The position numbers and the translations under genes were made by a program. This document shows positions 12,977 to 28,000 of a DNA stretch of 64,000 bases, piece by piece (within the stretch, counting starts at the first letter, position 1; every line of letters starts with the position of its first letter). The DNA is from Solenopsis invicta (Eukaryota > Arthropoda > Insecta > Hymenoptera > Formicidae). Location: assembly GCF_016802725.1 (NCBI RefSeq), contig NC_052668.1:19152501-19216500 (forward strand), in the 5' to 3' direction. The notes under the pieces are model-generated. The model was given only the letters and a program-made list of their open reading frames with translations. It was not told where the DNA came from and searched no databases.

Positions 12977-15900
12977 GGTTTTCATAGCGCTCGTGATATA
13001 AAAGAAAAAAAGAAAAAAAATCCGCATGTCTACGGCCGTGTAGGCTCGCGAGAGAAGGTAGGTCATAGAATTGGCGCGCTCCACCAGAAATGAGGCTATC
13101 GACCTCCAGAGAATTGAAAGAGGAAGGAGGTCGTGACCCACTGGCGGCGGCTGCTGCTGCAGAACGATTTTCTCGTTATCGTGCTCGTGTTAACCCTCCG
13201 CCGAGACCTTGAGGTGAGCAAACGTGACAGCGTTGTGGCGCTGACAGCGATCCGGGCCAGTCGAAACGCGTAACGTCAGCGGAAAAGAGTAAATGTGCCC
13301 AAGTAGTAAAAATATTATATCCAAGTAGAAAGTCCTGCATTTAAGAATCAATACAAAAAAAAAAGAAAAGAACAAAACAGCGACACACGCGCTGCAACGA
13401 GAAAACTGTCGTATAATACGCGGCGATGTATTCTGTTTTATTAAATTGGAGCATTGTATATCGCGCAAAAAAGTCTGCAATGGTCTCTCTCAACCGGACT
13501 TTTTTTTTTTTTATACAATATTTCCACCGCGTTCATTTAATTATTCTCTGTCCGATCTTGTGCTTGTCGAACGAGAGAGGGAGAGAGAGAAAGAGAGAGT
13601 CGGCGCCTCGTTCGTACGGCGATCGGCAAAACGCCGCGTCGGATTTTTCAATCGCTTCCGGTTAAAGGTTAAACGTTCGACGTTCGTTCGCGGAGAATTA
13701 ATTCGCGACGACAAAGCGCGGGGAGGAGAACGATGAAAGCCGGATCGTGCGCGATAATAACGTGTATCGACTGGACGCGGGCGGCGCGAGTCGGACGCGC
13801 GTTTGATGTTGCGACAGCAACAGCTAGGCAAAGCCCCTCCCGTGCCCTAAGCTCCGGCCACGTTATCGAGCACGATATAGAATATTATACACGAGGTGTT
13901 AATCTACCTCCATATACGGAGCCCCACGGACAATTCCGAGGGGAGTTCCCTTGAGCGAGACCGATTGGCCGCCATTCTCTCCTTGACCGTTTCTCGATTC
14001 CTTCGATCTCGAATAAATTGTTCATTTTCTAGAATGGAATATTTTATCGACGCGACAACGAGTGCCAATCCTAAAGAGAAATCTCATAATAGTTTGAAAT
14101 GTAATTAACTTTACGGTAAGCAAGTTCAATGACGGAAAAAAAAGAGATTTGCTGAAACAACCGAGAACTTGAACGATTCGGTAGATCCATAGCCGTACAA
14201 TTTTCTATGTCAAAGTAGCAAAGTTTTATAGCCGAACAAAGTTAGCGATCATAATCATATTTGTTAAAATAGCACGACCAATTTGTTAATGAAAAAATAA
14301 TAAATAAGAGATTAAAATGCGGTTGAAGAAGCGCAAAATTACAATAATTAATAATGTTTATTCTTCGTGTATACACAATTGCAAATGCGAAATTATGTAT
14401 ACATGAAGAATAAACGCTATTAATTATTGTAATTTTTCGCTCCTTCAATCGCATTCTAGACTCTTATTAACCTTGTTTTATTTATTATGTTTTGATTTTA
14501 GCTCCGAGAGTCTTTATTATTAGAAATTTGTTAATACAGCGAGACAACTTTTTACGAAAATCAATCAAATATTTGGATTAAACTTTTTAACAAAACTATT
14601 AACTAAATTTTTGCCGCTGTAATGAAGAAAACACGTTGCGTTGGCAAACAACTATGTAATTCCTCTAACGATTCGTTCATTGCTTTCAGGCATCGTTTCT
14701 TCGTTAAACCACCGAATCTCCTTGGTTCTAAGTGTTGAACTCGCACAGCAATTACTTTTTTCCGCGATTAGCTTCGAAACGTCTCAAGCACCGACTAACT
14801 GCGCGATTCGTACCTCGCTAACGTATGCACGTATGCATATGCGATGATAGCCGAGACACCCCGTACGTGCAGGGGGTCGGTGGAAAGTGGGTAACGGTTT
14901 AACTCCTAGAACTACATCTACTCGACATGTAGGGCCGACGTGTAATCAGTATGCGGCTTATGCATCAAACCGCGCCGCCACGAATCCATCGCGCCGTCTG
15001 TACGACGTAAGGCGTAAGGCGTACGGCGTACGGTGTACGGTGTACGGTGTACCTCCCCGGTGTGCGAATCAATATTGCAATGGAATTCCCAGAGTCACGG
15101 CAGAATGGGAATTCGGGGGATCGGGCCACCGGGGGAAAAAATCGGGCCGCGCGCTCGGGATTTAAGAGGGACGATCCGATTATACGTTTTGACGGCTTTA
15201 AAGTCGCCGTGATTCGACTCGATATCGCTCACGAGGGACACCCCGCCGATGGCCCCGACACGATCTCTTCGCATCGATCGCCGAATTACAAATTCGAGCC
15301 TCGACGCTTCCGCGTCATCATTCACACGAATCGCAAATATTTGACGGACCTGACGGTTCCAGCCGCGCGCCACCCTAACGTCGCCAGCGTGCGGCAGCTC
15401 TCGACGGTAAACATTAAACATCCTCCCCTTTGTTTCCCGTACTTGGAATCCGTGGGTGCGCGAAACAACAATTCCTCTCCTACCTGAGACCAAGCCCCGG
15501 AGTTTCGCTCTAAATGTCAGCTCGTTTCGTCTCAGAACACTAATTTTCCATTCTTTTCCATCCACTCTTCTCTCTTCTCTCTCGTCAATTTTTTTTCTAT
15601 TAGCTAAAAAAACAATCGGTGATTGTGGAAATCACATATCGAACGCAAAGACGAGATACCAAAATGGAGTACAATCATATTATAATTACGACAAATTATT
15701 AATTGCAATATTAACCCTCCGTGGTAACAATCGGATGGATTTTAAAAGCCAGGCGAATTTTCAATTTTGAATTTTTCTTAAACCTTAAATTCGAGCGGTA
15801 CAAGCTGCGGGCAGTGTGAAATTATTTTTTGAGAGGACATTAGAAAAGTATTTTTTAAATCAGAATTTTTTCAGATTTTTTAGAGCCCAAATCCTCTTTC

Positions 15901-16514
15901 AAAAGCATTATGAGGCACCAGTAACGTGGTTAGACTGGGAAATCAGCGGAAAAAAACGTTGGGATCATGGAGGATTAAGTTTCCTCTTTCCTCGTTCCTT
16001 CCGCCCTTATAAATCAAGTACAAGCCAAGTCTTTGTATTCGACGCACGTGGGGTGGTTTGACAGTGGGGAGGTGCACCATTAGGTATCGTATTAGGCCAT
16101 TCCATCATTTTGAGGGTGACTATTTGAGATAATGGAAAAATAATAGAGGAAAGAATCACCGTAGGTACACCAACGTATCGACGGCGAAGAGGAGAGGCAC
16201 GTGCGGCTGTCTATCCAAACATTTACGAGCTATGTGTATAGCAGGCATCAATAATCCGCGTGATATAGACCGGTGCCTAAATATAGCGGCGCGTGTTTCC
16301 TTTTTTAAGACGCGCCGAGGTGTGTTATCGCGTAATTAAAACGTCGCGTTTACTTCTAATCGAAACGAGACGTATGATTAAGGACGTATGGGTTGGATCT
16401 CAAAATATTATCCAAAATAGAACACTTTCATAGAATAATCTATCATTACGTATGAGTATCTGTGTAAAATTTCAGCACAATTCATTTATTGGTTTAAAAG
16501 TTATTTAATTTTTT

Positions 16515-16571
<57 letters not shown>

Positions 16572-17980
16572 TGATTCTTATGTAAAATCGCGTCTTGAAG
16601 TACTTAATTTGTAAATTTGATGGAAAAGTAGCATTACCAATTAAATCAAAATGTTTACATGTCTAATAAAACTCGAATAAAAAATTCGTGCAAAAATTTA
16701 TTTAGATATGCACTTACTCGTTTAAAAGTCATTTGTCTAAAACTACAACAAAATACCGCAATTTTCGCTGCAAAAATCATTATAAATTAAATTTTTCGTT
16801 GTTTTCTTCTTTGCAGCTAATTTCGGGGCTAAAATTCGCTACCGAAATTTTTTGCTGTTGATTTAGAAAAAAAAAAAGATTAAACCTAGAGTTTCGATAA
16901 CTTTCAACTCGCATCGTATAGCCAAAACATTCTTAAAATACGCATTAAAATATGCACGTGGAATTGTAATTTTTTCCTTCTCCCTTTTTTCCAATGACAA
17001 TTACGCAAATGCTCGTCAAACGCGGAACTTTGCCTCGCTAAAAATGATCCGACCCGGAAATAATTCCCGTTAAACCGACAATCAATAATCGCGCGTTGTC
17101 GTGCACGGTAATCGTGTGATGGACAAATATTTATTCTCCACACACTGACTCAGATTCGTGATATTTTCGTGAGGGAGTACGTATCGTTGCGCCGTATTTA
17201 GTGCGCGCAAGAAGGTCACATTTTTACTATGTCACGCGCGTTGCGTGTTTATAAAAGAAATTCCTGCTGGCGAGGTAACGATTATCCCGAAATCGTGGCG
17301 TTAAAAAGCAAACGAAAGAATATTTCAAACTCTCTAAATTTGAATCAGTGGATAATTCTGATTATCAGTCCCAAGTATGGTGTAGCACTGGTAATCAGTG
17401 ATTATCTCAACTGAAAAATCAATCAATTTATTGCATATTTATTAGTACATATTTATGAGTGTATTTATTAATACACTGATCAACAAGAACCTTTCAATGA
17501 TTATCAATTACTTTTCATTCATTTTTAGATTAAGATAACCACTGGTTAATCAGTGATTATTCACCGATTTATATTTAGAGAGAAGGCAATATCGCTATCT
17601 CTTTCGGATTATCTTCGAGGGGAAAGGACGCGTGGAGAATTCGCGTGACACCTCTATCGCGGCGTGTCTAGAATCATTAGCGAAACATAGATTTTCGGAC
17701 AGGACAAAATCCGCGGATTTTTATTTATTTATTTATTTTCTTTGCCTCCACTTCGTACGCCACACGTTCACGAACGGGCAAACGTATTTTTAATATACTG
17801 GACGCAGTCGTAGAAACGCGGCCGCTACACGGGGCTAGATATCGCAATGTTATAGCCATCTTGCGTCTCTCTCCGCGTCATCTACGAATATGCTACGAGA
17901 ACGCTATATCTCACCACCCCGGAGCGCGAAGTCTAAAAATACATCGCGCTATTTTTAACGGCAACGATTCCTGTGCTACA

Positions 17981-18045
<65 letters not shown>

Positions 18046-21000
18046 ACCGCATTATCGAGCCACTAATGGAGAAAAAAAGAGAGTAAACACAAGAAATCTG
18101 CGATAATACGATTACGAGTGGCACGAAATATTGATGAGAAAAAAAGGACCTCGCCGCTCGCGAATTTAGCGATATACCAAAGTTCAAATAAAGAATTTGT
18201 TCGACGGAAATATACACATTTCCCTCTCCCTTCCGTTACATTTACGTGCTGTGAGGCATTATTAAAAAATATAATAATCATCTCAATATATGTATTAGTT
18301 TGTTTGCTCGTTTTATCTGGAAATTTTCAGACTTTAAATTTTAATGGATTCATTCAAACTGTACATAGAAGATAAGTACAGAGAATGCTCTCCTATGCAT
18401 GTCGATAAACAAATAATTTTAGTACTATGATTCTACGTAGAGAGAATTTTCTCTTAGAATTTTCCTTGAAAAACACGGTAATCGTGAGAAACGCGCACAT
18501 AGAAAAATGTTATTATAATTTCAATATAATTTACTACAATTTCAGTAAAACTTTGACCAAATTTACCAAATGCGCGAAGGAGGATGTTCACAAATAGAAG
18601 ACTGTCAAATTAAAGTGTTTGGCGACCCTGTGTTTGGCCGGGTGTGAAAAACAGTCACATGCCGATTGTTGGCTAAACGGATAAGGTCGTAGTTTACGCT
18701 ACGGAGAGATTTACGTTCCTTTTTCTCTTATACGTAAAAAGATCTGGTACAATGACCTTCGCGTTTAAAATACTAAAGCTATTGCATTCGATCGGCCCCT
18801 CGTTTAGTTCTCGTCCGTCAGACACACTCGCTATCGTAATCTCATCGAATTACGCGATGCCGCTTTATGTAACCAAGTCAATGCTCGTATCATCGAATTA
18901 GCGTACAAAAAAGCTCGAGGTTGTGTCAATTTGTCTCTGGATAAACGAGTGGCCCCTATTAAAGTGATTACCTCGTTAAGGCATTGTCTCCATTGGCATT
19001 AAATCGGTGTCACAAGTCTATAAATACACGTGCGCATGTTACATCTATATACAAATATAGATTTTTCTTGTTTTTTTCCTAATGATTACAATAAATTTAT
19101 TCACACGAGTGAAAATGGAAAGAATTAACAAAAAAATGGAGATACTCGTACGTTATCAAACGATAAGATAAAGTAAAAGATCAAGTTGTGTTTGTTAAGG
19201 ATGTATTAGCTCTTTTTAAAATAAGGAAAAAAATTATAAATTGTTCTGTTTCATTTCAAAGTAATACAAAAAATTTGACAGCAACTTTCTATCTGAATCA
19301 AAAATTCTTAAATGTGTTCTGAATCTAGAAATAAATTTACAAATAATGACACAAAAATATGAATTTTTTATAAAGTATTTCAAGTACTCAAGACGATTTA
19401 TGTAAAGTTTAATTGTGACGCAAAGATTAATTATTCTGTAAATAAATAAAATTTACGTACATATTTATTTACAAAATAAGTAAGATTAAAATCGCGATAA
19501 AATTTTACATACGTAATCTTAAATACGTAAAGTTCTTATTCTTAAAAAATTGAAATTTTTGTATTACAATAATAAAAAATAACAAATAAAGTAAATAAAG
19601 TATAAAAATGTATCGTTTAAAAAAAATAAAAATAGTTGCAAACATTTTCGTACGTGTATAGTTTAAGTACAAATATTAACGCATTTATAAAAGTGGGTGT
19701 GATACATTTTTAAACGAGAGAGTCATTCTAAAAAAAGATCTCGCACGTCCAATGGATGACAGATCCGCGATGGTATTATCGACGTTGTAAGCGTTATCTC
19801 AGCGGATTTCTTATCGTGCCCATGATATCACCCTCCCGTGGCAGATTACAATAATCGCGCCTTGTATTCTTTATACTTCGGAAGATCCAACGATTGTCGA
19901 ATCGACGGGCGAAAGTTAATACGAAAAACGCATCGTATTAATTCTGACATATACGCATCCGAATGGACTGGCAACGACACGACATCAACGCGGTCCATTG
20001 AAAACGATGTCGGTTGTGTGTTATTTTAAACATCTCGCGGCTCAACTCCGAACGTTACTGCCAAACTCTTTCGCGTAAATGTGTAGAATAAAACGACTTA
20101 CTATTTGGCGCAATCGATGAGTTGATACTCATTACTCCTCTCGAAGCTCTGCTGAACGCCTCGATCCTTCCAAAGTGTTTCGACGATTTCGTAGAATTCC
20201 TGAAAACAGAACAATTGACCAACTGATTAAATTCGATTTACGCCTTTGGGAATCGTTTCGAGAAAGAAACCTGTTCATCCCAGAGTACGTGATCGTTTCT
20301 GATCGAGAAGGAAGAAGCGACATCGTAGATTTGAATCACGAAATTAGGAATTATACATTTCTAAATCTTTTAGAATTCTGTACACTGAAAGAGAGAGAAA
20401 AAGAAAAGTGTCTGATAATTTGTGACTATAATTAGTAAAATAATTATAGCTGGGAGCTCTATTTTTATATTATTGCTATAACGTTAATAATAATAACCTT
20501 ATGTTTATCTACTAATTGTGAAAAAATCCCACTATAAATTATGACAATTTCAAACTATATAAAATATAAAAAGATATATAGATGATAAAAATAAAATAAA
20601 CATTTTTGTGTAGTTAGTAACAATTCCAGGATTCCCAGGATTAAAACAATTATAAATATATAACTGGCTGTGATGAAAATAATTATGAATTGTATTACAG
20701 TGTCATGTTAAATTATGAGAATTATAACCATTTTTTTTCTCATATTATGTTAAGGCGGTGCAATGGATGAGCAACCCACGAATGATTCTCGATTGCGATT
20801 CCGTCGGCGAATTGAACGGTACGAGCCTCGCAATATAGTACCTATTCGCGTATATTTATAGTGCATTTATCGCCGTCTTTATTGCACAGAATCGCCCGGC
20901 CGTTGTAATGTTTAATGTTTAATTCGTCGTTAACTCGCTGTGGAAAAATGTGCTGCCCGCAAAGTTTGCGACACTGAAAAATGATGAAGCTTAACACGCA

Positions 21001-22002
21001 CATACACGTACACGTAAGGAATGCGTAACAGAGCAACAAACACTGTTTAAATCAACCGCAAGGATCATTTAATCTTCGCCCCGTAATTTATCATGAATAT
21101 TCAGAGAAATGGTTTGACTGTAAAAGGAATTCACATTTCGACTTCACGTGACTAAAAAAGTCAGGAAACATTTGCAAATTGAAAATACAGTTGCAAGAGT
21201 TGCGATATATTTTTATCATCCTTATAAGCTTCTTTGATGACTCAATTATTTAAATCCCTAGAATTCCCTGTTTTATAACGAATTAATGGACTTTATTCTC
21301 TTTCTTCCACTGAGATAAAAAATGGCTGCAAATACCATAATTTAAAATTATTTTTAGTGTCAGTTATACATTAATAGCTGATTTAACCACGTTCATTATA
21401 GCTATTAGTTATTTTTATTTAAACAATAAGCAAATATTTAAAAAATAGTTATATTTATTTTTAATTCTAATCGTATTGACTGCATAAAAATGTTGATTTT
21501 ATTAATATTTAAAATTATTATTTATAGAAAAATGTTATTATAACTAAAACTTAAACGTAAGGCTATTATTATTAATATCATAACAGCAATTATAGCAGCT
21601 CCCACAATTCGTGGACCCTGCCCAACCGTTCGATACGCGCACAGTTTTCGTTTCTCGGCGGTCGAGAAATTGAGAGCACCGTGTGCGTGATTATCGACTC
21701 GCTCAAGTCCTCACTCACCGAAAATTGAACATTTCTCACTCTCGAGTATTGAACGTTTTCTAAAACCGCGACGAGTTCAGTTTCTCGCTCGTAGCTCCCG
21801 ATGGAATCTGGCGCGAATCGCGACAGACGGCCAGTCTTCCTCGCTTTTCTGGCTAAGAAGGAGCACCGGGATCACGCGTCATCCGGGTGACCCGTGTCTA
21901 AGTTCGAAGCAAACAGCGTGAAAACTCGAAACGGGAAACAATTTTGAAAATTGAATGCTCCGACCAAAAAACCTTCGTTACCTATGATTTACTTGTAAAC
22001 GC

Positions 22003-22038
<36 letters not shown>

Positions 22039-25000
22039 CATGTCACGGCGAAAGAAATGAATAAGATATGAAATACAATAATTAAAATACAGTGTCGCGC
22101 TATGCAAATTATATATACGGCGATTGGCCGAAACTTAATGACACGAATATAATAAATAGCGCAAACGTGCCTGAACAGTAGCAATAGCTATAAAAACGAA
22201 GCTCTTAACTATAATTATTTTTTCATGCAATTATAGTCACAAATACCAAACACATTTTTTTCTCAGTATTTGCTGAGTCACAATACCAAAAATTTGTACT
22301 CATTCTATTATGACGCATTCCATGGTCGCGGTGTAAACCATGCGTTCGGTAGTTAAAATCGTGATTTGAATGTTACGTAAATAATGGAGGCCACAAGGCT
22401 ACATACTTCACGTTACTGGCGTACGATGTCGGGCGTATTAATAATTTAGATATTATTGTGTCGGAAAACTTGGTTTTCTCACATGCGTGGGCGGTTTTGT
22501 AGAAGGTTGGTACTTTGGTCGCGGGTTCCCGTGACGTAATACCTTTGATAGTCTCGAAAGTTATGATGGAACGGTGTGGGACGGAATTCTTGTTCAGCGA
22601 GAAATTATTATGCGAAGATTCGTTCGCGATACGACGTCAAATATTTTAATTTCTCATATGTAAAATAATTTTTAGTATAACTTTTATTTTATCAAACGTT
22701 GCGTATATAAGATACTTGAGCCGAATAAAACGTAGCCGAGGGGGAATTCACAACCCAAAATTTTGTACACCAATGCCGATTTTTGGCATTGCTGTAAAAC
22801 ACTGCCGACATTTTTGTACACTGCCGACAATGCTTATTGTTAGTCAATGCCTACAATGCCGTCAATCCTATATTAAAATTAAGGCAATGCCATGCAATTA
22901 TGAACACTACCGCGTGCCCATTATCATACGCCAATGCCTGCACAAGAATTCTAAAGCTTTCCCGAAGTATTCAAAAATTTTTGTGCTCAACCCCATGATC
23001 GAAAAATCGACTCTGAAGTGAGCTCACCACTCCCCAACCACTGACGACAATGCCGTCAATATTATAGGTCACTGCTTACTTTTTTCGGCAGTCCACTGCC
23101 GAAATTTTGTACACCAATGCCGGCTGTGAATTTCCCCTCGAACGTAGCACTAAATGAGGCGCCCACTTTTAAATTTATCACTTAAAAATTCGTTTTATAT
23201 CTAAACAATATATAATTAAACGGTGTGTCATAGAAAGTAGATAAAGAAAGCCTGGGAAATTAAAACCGGCAGTAACACGTTTATTTAGTGCAACAAAAAC
23301 TTGTGACAAAGTGGGTAAATAAGCCGTTTTTATAAAAATTTGCTACAAAGTTTTTAAGTACATTATTTTATAGTTTATTACAGCATATTATAATATTATT
23401 CAACTTCCTAACTACAGGAAAAAAAAATATACATATCAATTTTTTGGAATATATATACTTTTTCATAAATAATATACTTATTAATTGACTTATTAATGAG
23501 ACTTATTTATACGTTTATACTTATTTATTGTTATGGCCATTTGTTTGTTATGTGCGTAATTTGCAACAGAGGATAACAATTTTCAACAATGATAAATTTC
23601 GAGAAACTAAAATTGTCCTCGATTGGCCCAGAATTTCTAAAAATTAAAATTAATTACAGACCAAATTAAAAATAATTGCAATGTTCAACAGTAGGGCATG
23701 CGCTAAGGGAACTTTGATTTTGTGATTAATAAGCATTTTAAAAGTAATGTGGAAGATAATGTCTTTCATTATTTTCAATTTATTCTTGATTCAGGTCTTA
23801 TTAAAAACACAAACGTTTAACAAGACCCAATGTTAGAGTTTAAAAAATTTCTTTTATTTGTTGAGTAACAAATGTTCTATATGAAAGATAATTTTATTTT
23901 TGCGTGATTGTAACAAACATTTTATCCTCACTTAGTTTACTCCAATATCTTCATAAATAGAATTTCTATAAAAAAAAAATAAGTTAAGTGGGTCTTATTA
24001 TTCGGTTCAGGTACCTTGTTTAAGTTAAATATAATTTCGAGCTCTTTTTTTCTCCCACAAGTCTGGAAGAGACAAACTTGATCAGAACGTACGTAAACTG
24101 GCCGATACAGTAAATGTTATTTGATAAGCATTCCGTTAATAGCAACGGTACTTAAAAGTTAAGAATTTCTCGCGATCAATGACGCGCTCTTATAAACGGT
24201 GCGAATTAAAAGTTGCCGAGTAACCGTGATGCAAGCATGCCAGTCCGCGTGCATAAATCAATGTCGAAACAGCGTAAAGTATTATTAATTATTTGAGCAT
24301 TCATGCAGCTGCATCGTGTTCTATCGCGCAATGATATTCCTGGCGAAATATACAAATATGCACGGATTGCGAAACAGAAGTTTATGCAGTCCGCAGTTCG
24401 TCCGTGCGTCTAAGGCCCTTTTTCTCACGGCCAAAATTTCCTCGGCAATTAATCATTAACGCAAATAATTTTTAACGGCGCGCGGCGTATCAACAAATTG
24501 AATCTCAATTCGAAATAAATACGTATCGCTTTCGTATTAAGAGAATTATTTCGTAAAATGGCGCGATAATATTGATTATCGCGTCGGATAATAATTACAT
24601 TTCCGACGATAACGATAATACTTAATTATCGTGGAAAACGTATAATGTCTCGAAAATCGAACGATCGAACGTTCTGTCGCGTATGATGGGTCAGTCGTAG
24701 CGAAGTCGCGAAAATTTTCCAAATAGACTTATATGTGTTTTCCGAAAGCCGCAACGGAATTCTCTGGCGGCGTAATTGACAAGCGTTGTAGTCGCACATG
24801 TGCCCTTTCTCGTCGCTTTAAGTGTCGCGGCGAACTTGGACAGGACACGTTCTCTCACGCGACAGCGGAAGTCCATCCCGGGTGTTGTCACGAACGGCGC
24901 GCGGCTGCAAATCACGCAACAGTCGCGACGACCGGCCGGCACGACCGGGGTGTGTGCTTGGCAATAACGACGACGGTTATATTAATAAATTCTCCTGTCG

Positions 25001-28000
25001 ATGCTATTTCCACGCTTCCACGATCGATGGACGGACGGCATCGTCGATCCGTCGTTCGCAGCGCGAAGGAAGGATCGCTGCCGTGTCTCCGCCTATTACC
25101 GCGATTATACACGTACTAATAATTTCGTCCAAACGCGTCATCCTCTCTCGCTAAAGCCGCCCTAAACGCCGCCGCAGAATACCCGGCTAAAAATACGGGG
25201 ACACGTATACGCGTGTTGTAAAATTTGTGATAGCGTGCGGATAAAAGCCCCGAGGGCGACCCTCGCAGATTGAATGTAAATCGTTTAAACGCGCGAGAAT
25301 GTGAGTGGGTCACTCCTTTTAACGGAGGTGCCTACTTTCAAAGGTGCCAACGTTCGAGAAAGACCTTTTTTTTTCACATTTTTTTTCGCAGCATCTGTCA
25401 TTTTTTCATAAATTTTCTTAACGTTTTGAGAAATATCCTATACATTCTTAAGTAGGTACGTACTACATCTACACGGGTCAATGCGGGACTTGACTCTGCA
25501 AAGTTTTTTGCGAAAGAAATGAAAAGAGATAGAGAAATCGTGTTTATTCCATTTTCAAAATCATACTTTGCTCCATTTGAATTTTAAAATTTATATATAA
25601 AATATATAAAATAGCGTTGCGACTGAAGTTTAGAGCTAAATCATATTTCTTTCCAACGGCGTTTATGATGGACCACCGGTTGCTCTCATCGGAAAGCAAA
25701 GTAATACGAACTTTACAAGATTGAAACTTGAAACATTTAGTGCTCGACGTTGCCGTTTTTCGAAATGTTGCTGTTGAACAAAATGACAGCTGGTCAAAGT
25801 CAACATAGCGGTTGTTCACTGTAAATTTTGCTCGGGTTTTTTGCTGCGATAAAAAAACTAAGCATCGTAAAAAAAATTTTCCGTGAATCACTAATTTTTA
25901 GTGTCTACAAAAAGTAAATAAAACTGCCAGGCGATAGGTCGGGACGTCTTCGAGATACAATGTTCACGCGTTTTTAATGAAACCATTGTTGTTTATGAAA
26001 ACTGGGCGCCATTTTATATTATTATTTAATAAAATTAAAATGTCAGATATATAAAAATATGATCTTTATAATGGAACAAACACGACTTATCAATCTCTCC
26101 ATTTTTCTACAAAAAAAATCCCAAAATTTTCCTCGTTTTGGACTCCGTCTGAGTGTACGTTGTCTCTTTATTTGAAATATTCAATATTTATATTTAATTT
26201 AGTATTTATTATCCTGCATCCTCTCGCGTTTACTTTATTGTACAACGACTTTCTGAAGTAACGTATATACAGATTCGTTCGCGTTTGCCTCTCTCGTAAA
26301 AAGTGGACTTATCCAAGTGGAAGTATTTCGAAGTTTTAATTATTTCACGTATTCGAGTATCAAAATTCTTTAATTACAACTTTTAGCATTGTTCTCGCAT
26401 CATTATTTGCAAGTTAGTACGAGCCGATTATACTAATAATTTAAGAACAAATATAGAATCACTGACCATCTGTTTCGGGCCTGTGCTGAAATTAGGACTA
26501 AGATTTTCTAAAAATAAATTTTCACGAAACATCCTCGCCTCCTCCTTCTCTTGCATATATATATATATGTGGAGAGCTAAATGACAGTGACAAATTAAAC
26601 GCAAATCGTAGAACACCGGTAAAATTCGCGAGAAGCAATCGGGACAGCGCCGAAGCAAGGCACATTGCCTTGTGTTTTTAGACACGGAAATAGCGCCGGT
26701 GATCAGTTACGATATTTATTCTTTTATAATTAGCAGAATAAACGATAAAAGTATTTCTACAGAGAGTTATGCAAGAGAGCGCACTTTTTATTTAAAAACT
26801 TGAAAAAAAATAAAATTTTCTCAATTTCATTAATCTCCTCGAATTCCGAAGCTCCTTCAATTTGTTACCTTGCCTGACGTAATAGCCTGAAAGTAATCGG
26901 CCGGAAACACTCGAGCGTTCCCGCTTCAACGATATAAACGCAGAAAGAATAATTTTGCTGAAATACAGATCTAAAAATAATTATGTTGAACCATTTAAAA
27001 AATTATCAGATGTTTAACTTGGTTACTAAAGTGTCAAAACTGTTTGCAGCATCATTATCATTAGCATTGAGAGTGCCCTGCAAAATTATTTTCATGGCCC
27101 GACATAAAATTATTTCCTGATCTGTACCTAGCTCAGTTTTTAAATGTTATAAAATTGTTCTTTCTGTGAACGTAATGTCTTGTGGATAATTGTAAATATT
27201 GCGCAAATCACGAGATAAGGGATGTAGAAAATTTCTTAAAACGTTAAGAAATTAAAAAAAATTACAGATTGTTTCATATTGCATTTGAAAGTAGTAGAAA
27301 AAATTTTTTTTGGCAGCAGCGATTTTTTACCTGAATAAAGTTATTTCAATAAGAAGTAGACATGTGTTCTAATAAAAATATAATTAATAATAAAATATTT
27401 TAAAAAATCTGATTTTGAAAATTTTAGTACTTCAAGTATTCTAGATGATTTATGTAAAATTTTATTACGATACAGAAATCAGTTTTGTAAACAAAATTTA
27501 TTTATTTGCAAAATAAATAAACAAACAATCGCAATTAAACTTCGCACAAATCATCTTGAATACTTGAAGTACTTACACCAAAAAAATTGCAATTTTTCTT
27601 AATGTTGTAAAAAAATAATTTAATTTTTAATAAGAGTACATACATTAAATAAACTATAAAAATATAATCTTATTCACACAACTTTCATATGTATATAGTT
27701 TATTTAAAGTATTAAAATTAAATACATTTACAAATTCTATTTATTTTGTAATAACCGTACGAAACATCCTTAACGCGATGTGGATTCAAGAGCCACGAAT
27801 CAGCATTCGATGCGAGGCGATTTAATTCAATTAATCCGTATGCATCACCGACCAACGGCGAATGCAGCCACGTGCAACAAATAGAGGAGGAGGAGGAGGA
27901 GGAGGAGGAGGAGAGGAGAGGGAGGACCACTCTCTGGCGTTTGTTGGCAAAGATGATGCACCGTACACGCGTAACGCGCGCCGCACGTATGTACGTCGCG

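Noticed and set aside
17340..17580. Repeated AATCAGTGATTAT words suggesting a TIR element
   Set aside because: The words are partly direct and partly inverted without consistent arms or boundaries.
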